Assembly: GCA_013393545.1 (NCBI GenBank)
Contig: JABXHG010000178.1
Span: 1-60,619, forward strand
DNA: 60,619 nucleotides
From: Alteromonadaceae bacterium
GTDB taxonomy: Bacteria > Pseudomonadota > Gammaproteobacteria > Pseudomonadales > Oleiphilaceae
Reading direction: 5' to 3'
Shown here: positions 54,425 through 60,619 of the stretch, piece by piece
How the letters are laid out: each line of letters begins with the position of its first letter
Numbering within the stretch: the first letter of the stretch is position 1
Notes under the pieces: model-generated
Databases searched by the model: none
What the model saw: only the letters and a program-made list of their open reading frames with translations
Told to the model about the DNA's origin: nothing
Position numbers and translations under genes: made by a program

Positions 54425-55263
54425 TGACGGCAACCGGACAGGCTGCTGGTTGGCAGATTATATCGCTGGCCGGTCGGGTAGCAGGGCAGGAGTTGACGGC
54501 CTATTTCGATCAGGGGTTTGCCCCGTTTGAACCGCCTGCAGCGCCATGCGAGGCCACTATGAAGCTTTCGCCCGAACAGCTCAGGCCGTTTCTGGCTACA
54601 AGTTGCTCAGTCTGGGTGATTCTGCCAAGCAGAGAGCTGCGCCGTAAAGAGATGTGGCAGTCTGCGTTCGATGATCTTGAGGTACAGTTTGGGTTCGGGC
54701 GCGCCGGTCTGGCGTTGGCGATGGCGGGCATTCAGCGTGCCGGTTTACCTGCCCAGATTCTGGCGGTAGAGAGTGGCTCCGATCTCCAGTTGCTGGCACT
54801 GACCCTGGCGCCGGGTTCCGGGCCGCAAGTTTGTTTCAGTGCCCTGGATGGCAGAATTGACGGCGTTAATGATCTGGGTGAGCTGCTGGAACGGGCACAG
54901 CAAGCGGTTCCGGCTATCGAGGTGTTGGTTTGCCCGGACTACCCCCGGGATTCCGGCCTGGATCGTTTGATGCCCTTCCTTGGAAGGCTCCGTCAATGGA
55001 ACCAGCCTCAGTTGCGTTGGGAGTTTCCAGAGTCGCTATTGCCTTCGTCCGGCGTTCTGGGTGGTTTGTGGGGATTGTATTGGCTGCTGGACGGATATCG
55101 GCTCGGTGACTGGAGTTTGCCGGGTGCATTGCTGCTGCTGGACAGAGACAGCGCGTTGGCAGGGATTATTGCGGTTTCTCAGAACAAGACGGATCGATCC
55201 TGGCAAATAACAAACAAGCCGGCGATCGAGTTAATCACGAACAACAGGGAGTTGGGTGAATGA
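54424..55263 (+). CDS. Unrecognised protein, possibly thiolase-like, in the VgrG-Rhs cassette
   Basis: A 279-residue cytoplasmic protein. The stretch FGFGRAGLALAMAGIQRAG followed by AVESGSDLQLLALTLAPGSG vaguely recalls ketoacyl-synthase/thiolase folds, and thiolase-like proteins are known near some vgrG genes. No catalytic Cys-His-His set is evident, so an enzymatic role is doubtful. Translation is coupled to the upstream gene. The ATG at 54424 is preferred over an in-frame start inside the previous gene. Confidence 0.6.
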   Translation: MTATGQAAGWQIISLAGRVAGQELTAYFDQGFAPFEPPAAPCEATMKLSPEQLRPFLATSCSVWVILPSRELRRKEMWQSAFDDLEVQFGFGRAGLALAMAGIQRAGLPAQILAVESGSDLQLLALTLAPGSGPQVCFSALDGRIDGVNDLGELLERAQQAVPAIEVLVCPDYPRDSGLDRLMPFLGRLRQWNQPQLRWEFPESLLPSSGVLGGLWGLYWLLDGYRLGDWSLPGALLLLDRDSALAGIIAVSQNKTDRSWQITNKPAIELITNNRELGE

Positions 55264-55266
55264 AAT

Positions 55267-55728
55267 ATGAAGCGCCAGATGCTTGTATTCCAGTGGTTTT
55301 TTGCAGTATTGCTCGGCAGCCTGCCTTTCCTGCTCTTTGCAGGTGGCCCGCCTGACCGCGCAACACCGGAAGTTGATAGCCGAACCATGGAGCTTCGGGT
55401 AATCCGCCATGGTGCATTGCTCTGGCGCTACACCCGTTTCAACACCGAGAGCGACTATCCCTGCCTGCGGTTCGAGTCGATAAGCACTGATGAGAACTGG
55501 CGGATAGCTGATCAGCAGGACGTGTGTGACGTGGTGTTACCGGATGGACACCGGCTGGCGTTTGAAAACACCGCTTATGCGGGTTTTTCCGATATCCAAT
55601 TCAGCCCGGAGGAGCCGGAATTTCGATTCAGAATTGAATACATCCGAAAAACGGCCGCCGGAGAAATAAACATGGAATGCCGGTTGCCGATTACCGGCGA
55701 TCGCTTTGGCACAGTCAAGTGCCAGTAA
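55267..55728 (+). CDS. Secreted protein of unknown function in the VgrG-Rhs cassette
   Basis: A 153-residue protein with a clear signal peptide (hydrophobic residues about 8-25, likely cleavage after LLFA). The mature domain has four Cys (in YPCLRF, QDVCDVV, NMECRL and VKCQ), which could form disulfides. It starts 3 bp after the preceding gene. A periplasmic location suggests an immunity or envelope role, but no family is recognised. Confidence 0.65.
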   Translation: MKRQMLVFQWFFAVLLGSLPFLLFAGGPPDRATPEVDSRTMELRVIRHGALLWRYTRFNTESDYPCLRFESISTDENWRIADQQDVCDVVLPDGHRLAFENTAYAGFSDIQFSPEEPEFRFRIEYIRKTAAGEINMECRLPITGDRFGTVKCQ

Positions 55729-55802
55729 CCCGGTAGTCAAACCGCTTTCGGCAATACAGCCAGTAGGTTATCGGACAGCAGCAGGGCAAGGATTGCGCAA
55801 AC

Positions 55803-58800
55803 ATGGCGAGTCAAATACAGATCAACGGCGCGGACGGATACCGATATATCATTGTGCGGCCTGATACCTATGAAGGCCCCAGTGCGCCGGAGAACCCGTC
55901 AGACAACGAGAACTGGGCGCAATGGCTGCGGAGCCGTTTCAGTTCAGGCTTTGCTACGGAAAACCCCCAGTGGTTGGGCATACTTCAGGCCCATGGTGTA
56001 TCGCTGCATGTTGCCAACAACAGCGATCTGTTGTTTCGTCATGTTGCGCAGATGCTCCGTGAAGGCCAGTTGGCTATCTACCGTGTCCCGGTTGACAAGT
56101 TGCCGCCGAGCGAGGGCGGTGGCGGCGAGGCTGGCGGTGGCAGTGACAGCGCGCGAACGGGCCAGGCCGGTGCGTCTGCAAGCTCATCAACTGCAGCGGC
56201 CGATTCCGCGCCAAAAGCAGCGGATACCGGTGACCCAGGAGCCAGTACCGACGATATGCAGTGCCAGGGTGACCCGGTAGCCCCGGTTTCCGGTGAAGAA
56301 ATCCTCGATATTGAAGACTTTGTTATTCAAGGTGCGATGCCCCTGCACTGGGTGCGGCGTTACCGCTCTGGCTATTGCGGCCGTCAGCTGGGCCTGGGTG
56401 CCGGTTGGGCGATGACCGGGTTGCGCCGGGCTGTGCTGGAGGATGACCGGCTTTGGATTGTCGATGGCGATGCCCGTTCACTGGTTATGGACGCCCTGAA
56501 GCCTGGTGAAGTCACCTGGCAGGTGCATACCGGCTTACGGGTAGAGCGACGGCGCGATAACCAGATGGTGCTTACTGAGGCCGATGGCCGCGCCTGGATA
56601 TTGGCCACCATGGACAGCCGCACCTGGTTGCCAGTGAGTGTTCAGAACCTGTTGGGGCAGCAGTGGCGATTCGACTACGATGCGGGCGCCCGCCTGGTCG
56701 GCATTCAGTTGAGTGCCGGAATCAGCCTTGAGCTGGGCTACCACAAACACCACCCTGATCTGGTTCAAACGATTTCCCTGAATGATGGAGGCGAGAACAA
56801 GCGCTCGCTGGCCCGGTACAGTTATGATGAGCAGGGCAACCTGCTGCGCGCAGAAAGCGACCACGGCACCGAGCAGTACCAGTATCAAGGCCACCTGCTC
56901 ACCTACCGGGAGCTGCCTACCGGTTACACGTTCCGCTTCGAATGGCAAGGCCATGGCCCGGATGCACGCTGCCTACGTAGCCGCGGTGAACAGGGGCATC
57001 ATGATTTTCGATTCGAGTACCAGCCAGAGCGCTTCCTCACCCGAGTGCACGACGCTCACGGCAACACCCAGGTGTTCCACTACGACAATAGCGGCCGTAT
57101 TGTCGCGCGGCAGGACCCGGATGGCGCGCTCTGGCAATGGGCTTACGATGGCCTGGGCCGGTTGGTGCAGGAGACTCGCCCTGATGGCGCCCAGACGCAT
57201 CATCATTACGACGAGAAAGGCCTCAAAGTCGAAACCGTTGAACCCGATGGCCGCAGACACCGGTGGCAATACAATGAGCTGGGATTCTGTACCAAAGAGA
57301 TGTTTCCGGACGGGCGGATGCACCAGCGCCGGGTTGATCTGGCGGGCCGTTTGCTCGGCGAAATTCGCCCCGATGGCAGCCAGTGGCAGTACCGGTACGA
57401 TGCCGAAGGCTGGCCCACCCAGGCTATCGGCAGCAGTGGTGAAGCCGTGGATCTGGGGTGCGCCGACACCGGGCAGGTGCTGGCAAGTACTCACAACGGG
57501 GCGCTCCAGCGCTTTGCTTACCAGCCGGATGGCCGCGTAGCGGGCAAACTGGAACAAGGCCTGGTCACCCAATACGACTACGAGGGCCAACGCCTGCTGG
57601 CCGTACACCAATACCCGGAACAGGCTCCGGATCAAAAACGCAGTCGCCAATATCAGTACGACAAGGCTGGCCGCCTGACCGACTACACCAACGCCCAGGG
57701 CGACCAGCACGGCTACGAATACGGCCCACTGATGCGCCCGCTGGCCTACCGCCGCCCCGATGGCCATAAGGTTCATTACCAGTACGATCTCAGCGAACGT
57801 CTGACCGCCATCACCCGTGCGGATGGCCAGCAGTGGCAACTGGGCTGGAACGCCCGGGGTCACATCGACCGCTGCGCCGCCCCCGATGGCCGGGACATAC
57901 ACTTCCAGTACAACGCCGCCGGGCACATCACCCACCGGGAACACCCCGGCCTCTGGGCCCAACGCACGGAACGAGATTCTGCCGGCCGGGTACTGACCCA
58001 GACCAGCCAGGGTAAAGACCGCAAAGCCGTCACCCGCCATTACCGCTACGACACCTTGGGCCGGCGCACCCACGCCAGCTGCGCCGGCCGCAAGCTGCAC
58101 TGGGTCTATAACACCCTCGGCCAGATCACCGAACACCATCAGGACCAATACAAAACCGCCTACGGATACGGCCCCGGTGGCCGGATAGAAAAGATCCAAC
58201 TGCCCGACGGCACCACCGTCCACTGCCACTACGACCCACAAGGCCGTTGGCAGACTCTGGCGGTGAACGGCAACCCCCTGATCAAACGGACCTTCGACAG
58301 CCAGAACCGGGAAACCACCCGCACAGCGGGCAGCAATACCCAAAGCCAGCTACACGACCGCTACGGCTGCCTGATCAAACGCAAATGGCAAGGCCAACAA
58401 AGCGCGACAAGACGCTATCGCTGGGACGCCGAAAACCGCCTGGAAGCCACCCAGGACAGCCTGATCGGCGACACCCACTACCAGCGGGACAGCCAGGGCC
58501 AGCTGATCCAAGAGAACGACACCGAATACCGCTACGACCTGGGCGGTAACCGCGTTCCAGAAGGCGGCCAGATTGAACAGGATCGCCTGATCAGAAGTGG
58601 TAACGATAAACGAACCTATGATGCCTTGGGCGCAGAAGTCCGCATTACCGGCCAAACCACCGAACACCGCACCTTCGACGCCGAAGGCCAGCTCATCGAA
58701 TTCAAACAGCCCGAGCTGCACATCACCTACGGCTACGACGCACTGGGCAGACGGGCCTGGCGCAAAACGGAAGCGGGCAGCACCAACTACTTGTGGCACA

Positions 58801-60074
58801 ACGATGTATTGCTGGGAGAGCAAACCCCAACAGGCCAGTGGCAGTGGTACCTGAGGGACCCACAAACCGATGAACCCTTAATCACGCTGATCGACGATCA
58901 ACCCTACTACTACGAACTGGATCATCGAATGATGCCTGTTCGGTTGTGGGATCAGGATGGGCAAAAGGTCTGGGAGGGCAACTCGGATGCCTGGGGCAAG
59001 TGCCAGCCCGACACACTCAATCACGGGATTCACCAGCCACTCAGATTGCCGGGGCAGTTTGAGGATGAACTAACCGGCATCGTCCAGAACCGGTTCCGGG
59101 ATTATGATCCCGCCACAGGCCGGTATCTGACGCCAGACCCGATAGGGCTCCACGGCGGCCTCAATAACTACCGTTACACTCAGAACCCTGTTGATTACAT
59201 TGATCGGTTAGGGCTGTGTGATGAGCAGGAGGCCAAGAAAGGGGTGTTTGCCTCCCTCAAGGACGGGGTTCTCAACACGCTGGCCTGGGTGGACGAAAAA
59301 ACCACCATCCCAGCCCTGGCTGACCTCCAGACCAGTATGCTGGAAGGGCTGGATGAAATGGGGGCCCAGGCCCATGCCAGTGGTAACAGTTGGGCGGTTC
59401 CGCTTCTTGGGGTGACGTATGCGGCCACCTATACCCTGATGCCGACGGGCGCGCTGGATATTGTGCCGGGAGGCAAAGTCGGTAAGCTGGGCAAGGTGGG
59501 TGACAGTGCGGGGGGTGTCGGTGAGGCGGTGCGAAAGGCGGATGTTCCAGATAATCCCAGTGTTGTTCCAGACAATGTACCAAATACGATAAGCTTGAAC
59601 AGTCGTGCGGATTTCCGTGAAGCCTCAAAGAATCCTCAGCCCAATACTGTCTATGAATTTGATGGACGTACTTATAAAACTGATGATTTAGGCCGAGGTG
59701 TTAGTTCTTCGGGAGAATTACGTCTTGGTGCTGGGGGCAATCGATTCCATGATGATCGATTTATCGGCCATAAAGGCGAAAAGGATGATATCGCTTTTCA
59801 TGCAGGAGCTGATGAATTCGGTTTTCAGGGTGGTCCTCTGAATCTTTCTCCGGGGAACAAGAAACTAAATATTAAAGAATATCGCGCGCTTGAGAGAAGC
59901 TTAAAAGATGAATTAAAAGCAGGTAGAAAAGTTGAGGCTGAATTTCAAACGATATATAATATTGGTAATACCACATCAAGACCTGATAAATATAAAGTGA
60001 AGTACAGGGTTTTAGATGAAGGTGGTTCCGGAGATTGGCGAACTAGAACTTTCTTAAATAAAGAAGGGGGTTGA
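55803..60074 (+). CDS. Rhs-family T6SS effector with C-terminal nuclease domain
   Basis: A 1423-residue polymorphic toxin. Residues 1-100 form an N-terminal domain without PAAR motifs. A Gly/Ser/Ala linker (about 103-155) follows, then a DUF6531-like segment and many YD repeats (about 330-1060). The core ends in DPIGL (Asp1112) and DRLGL (Asp1134), where autocleavage usually releases the toxin. The released part (about 1138-1423) ends in a domain from about 1281 with YEFDGRTYKTDDLGRG, Asp1328-Asp1329, His1333 and NLSPGNKKLN. This matches the Endonuclease_NS_2 pattern, so the predicted activity is DNA/RNA cleavage. The last 500 bp are strikingly AT-rich. Confidence 0.9.
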   Translation: MASQIQINGADGYRYIIVRPDTYEGPSAPENPSDNENWAQWLRSRFSSGFATENPQWLGILQAHGVSLHVANNSDLLFRHVAQMLREGQLAIYRVPVDKLPPSEGGGGEAGGGSDSARTGQAGASASSSTAAADSAPKAADTGDPGASTDDMQCQGDPVAPVSGEEILDIEDFVIQGAMPLHWVRRYRSGYCGRQLGLGAGWAMTGLRRAVLEDDRLWIVDGDARSLVMDALKPGEVTWQVHTGLRVERRRDNQMVLTEADGRAWILATMDSRTWLPVSVQNLLGQQWRFDYDAGARLVGIQLSAGISLELGYHKHHPDLVQTISLNDGGENKRSLARYSYDEQGNLLRAESDHGTEQYQYQGHLLTYRELPTGYTFRFEWQGHGPDARCLRSRGEQGHHDFRFEYQPERFLTRVHDAHGNTQVFHYDNSGRIVARQDPDGALWQWAYDGLGRLVQETRPDGAQTHHHYDEKGLKVETVEPDGRRHRWQYNELGFCTKEMFPDGRMHQRRVDLAGRLLGEIRPDGSQWQYRYDAEGWPTQAIGSSGEAVDLGCADTGQVLASTHNGALQRFAYQPDGRVAGKLEQGLVTQYDYEGQRLLAVHQYPEQAPDQKRSRQYQYDKAGRLTDYTNAQGDQHGYEYGPLMRPLAYRRPDGHKVHYQYDLSERLTAITRADGQQWQLGWNARGHIDRCAAPDGRDIHFQYNAAGHITHREHPGLWAQRTERDSAGRVLTQTSQGKDRKAVTRHYRYDTLGRRTHASCAGRKLHWVYNTLGQITEHHQDQYKTAYGYGPGGRIEKIQLPDGTTVHCHYDPQGRWQTLAVNGNPLIKRTFDSQNRETTRTAGSNTQSQLHDRYGCLIKRKWQGQQSATRRYRWDAENRLEATQDSLIGDTHYQRDSQGQLIQENDTEYRYDLGGNRVPEGGQIEQDRLIRSGNDKRTYDALGAEVRITGQTTEHRTFDAEGQLIEFKQPELHITYGYDALGRRAWRKTEAGSTNYLWHNDVLLGEQTPTGQWQWYLRDPQTDEPLITLIDDQPYYYELDHRMMPVRLWDQDGQKVWEGNSDAWGKCQPDTLNHGIHQPLRLPGQFEDELTGIVQNRFRDYDPATGRYLTPDPIGLHGGLNNYRYTQNPVDYIDRLGLCDEQEAKKGVFASLKDGVLNTLAWVDEKTTIPALADLQTSMLEGLDEMGAQAHASGNSWAVPLLGVTYAATYTLMPTGALDIVPGGKVGKLGKVGDSAGGVGEAVRKADVPDNPSVVPDNVPNTISLNSRADFREASKNPQPNTVYEFDGRTYKTDDLGRGVSSSGELRLGAGGNRFHDDRFIGHKGEKDDIAFHAGADEFGFQGGPLNLSPGNKKLNIKEYRALERSLKDELKAGRKVEAEFQTIYNIGNTTSRPDKYKVKYRVLDEGGSGDWRTRTFLNKEGG

Positions 60075-60076
60075 TT

Positions 60077-60376
60077 TTGTTGTTTAATGATCCGTTTGAG
60101 TATTATCAGGCGATAGCAAACGAGCTCATGCAAATAATTGAAGAGCCGTGGACTTCAGTGGAAGTTGAAGCTGTATTGTTCGAGGATTCAATTGATTTGT
60201 TGGTTGCTTATTTTAGGCATGACGGTTCAAGAGAAAGCAACGTTGACGTGGTTATGCTAGATGAATATTTTTATGAACTAGCGAAAGTTGTTAGTACTGA
60301 AGAAAAAGGGCTTTATAAAAAGTGTAATTTTGTGCTGAAAAGCGATGGTAAGTTCGACGTTGATTTTGAGTACTAA
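60077..60376 (+). CDS. YezG/DUF600-family immunity protein for the Rhs nuclease
   Basis: A 99-residue acidic cytoplasmic protein resembling Bacillus YezG (AIANELMQIIEEPWTSVEVE near the start, SDGKFDVDFEY at the end). YezG neutralises the YeeF DNase, whose toxin domain is the same family proposed here for the Rhs C-terminus, which supports both calls. The start is a TTG: 60077 lies 6 bp after a GAAGGGGG site; 60071 (overlapping the rhs stop) and 60080 are alternatives. It is as AT-rich as the toxin tip, suggesting both were acquired together. Confidence 0.82.
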   Translation: MLFNDPFEYYQAIANELMQIIEEPWTSVEVEAVLFEDSIDLLVAYFRHDGSRESNVDVVMLDEYFYELAKVVSTEEKGLYKKCNFVLKSDGKFDVDFEY

Positions 60377-60619
60377 GACCGAGTAAGGCTTCAAGGTAAC
60401 TGTCAGATTCCCTCCCGACAGGAAGTGAGGCCCGGTCTCTCCCTGACGTCACACCACTGAGCAGGTGTCGCATCCACTGGGCATTGGAGCGACATACTAA
60501 TGGGTAACAAAGTAGCCGAACACTTAAATATATCGACTGAAAAATACCGAAAACTCGTTATTTCAACGATAAATCAATAGGTTAAGTTCGTAGATAATCT
60601 TTCGGGAATTGCGTTGACC

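Noticed and set aside
56973..58343. Minus-strand frame of 456 codons opposite the Rhs repeats
   Set aside because: Arises from the repetitive YD-repeat coding of the Rhs gene on the plus strand; it has no independent support.
60500..60580. 26-codon frame (MGNKVAEHLNIS...) after the immunity gene
   Set aside because: No ribosome-binding site or recognisable family; the 60377-60619 tail otherwise shows nothing I can assign, though an orphan toxin fragment or IS end just beyond the window cannot be excluded.

Overview
The window looks like chromosomal DNA of a gammaproteobacterium of the Pseudomonas/Marinobacter type. The evidence is the pilG-H-I-J-K-chpA-B-C block lying divergent from gshB, a TonB-like gene, ruvX, pyrR, pyrB and an inactive pyrC. 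This is essentially the order known from Pseudomonas aeruginosa. Genus cannot be fixed from sequence reading alone; Marinobacter is only a guess. No tRNA, rRNA or CRISPR array is visible.

Layout. Positions 1-813 form a small mobile or repeat zone: the first codons of an IS110-type transposase, an inverted repeat just upstream of it, a zinc-ribbon membrane protein, and a 190-bp hairpin element with 28-bp terminal inverted repeats. A truncated relative of the hairpin element lies beside the IS. Positions 845-5880 carry a CHASE-GGDEF-EAL protein, a CoA-binding protein, folX, folE and a patatin-like phospholipase. Positions 5883-7949 hold znuB, znuC and zur, transcribed from a promoter overlapped by a likely Zur operator. 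Positions 8017-21201 are the twitching-motility chemosensory operon, including the 2403-residue hybrid kinase ChpA. Its first gene, pilG, has an in-frame TAG at codon 68 where a conserved Gln is expected, so the response regulator is truncated in this sequence. Positions 21514-26665 carry gshB, tonB, ruvX and pyrR-pyrB-pyrC', followed by a terminator and an HU gene on the other strand.

Positions 27165-60376 are one complete type VI secretion locus. A Ser/Thr kinase and a PAAR protein are on the minus strand. A strong sigma-70 promoter lies in the divergent gap and faces tagH-tssJ-tssK-tssL-tssM-tagF-pppA-tssA-tssB-tssC-(second tssC)-tagJ-tssE-tssF-tssG-clpV, then a lipoprotein gene, hcp and vgrG. 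Kinase, FHA protein, phosphatase and TagF together suggest threonine-phosphorylation control of firing. All thirteen Tss core proteins and a PAAR tip are present.

Downstream of vgrG is an effector cassette: three unrecognised genes, then a 1423-residue Rhs protein whose AT-rich C-terminus resembles a non-specific DNase (Endonuclease_NS_2 type), then a YezG/DUF600-like immunity gene. The three genes between VgrG and Rhs are the best candidates for something undescribed, such as loading or adaptor proteins for a PAAR-less Rhs effector.
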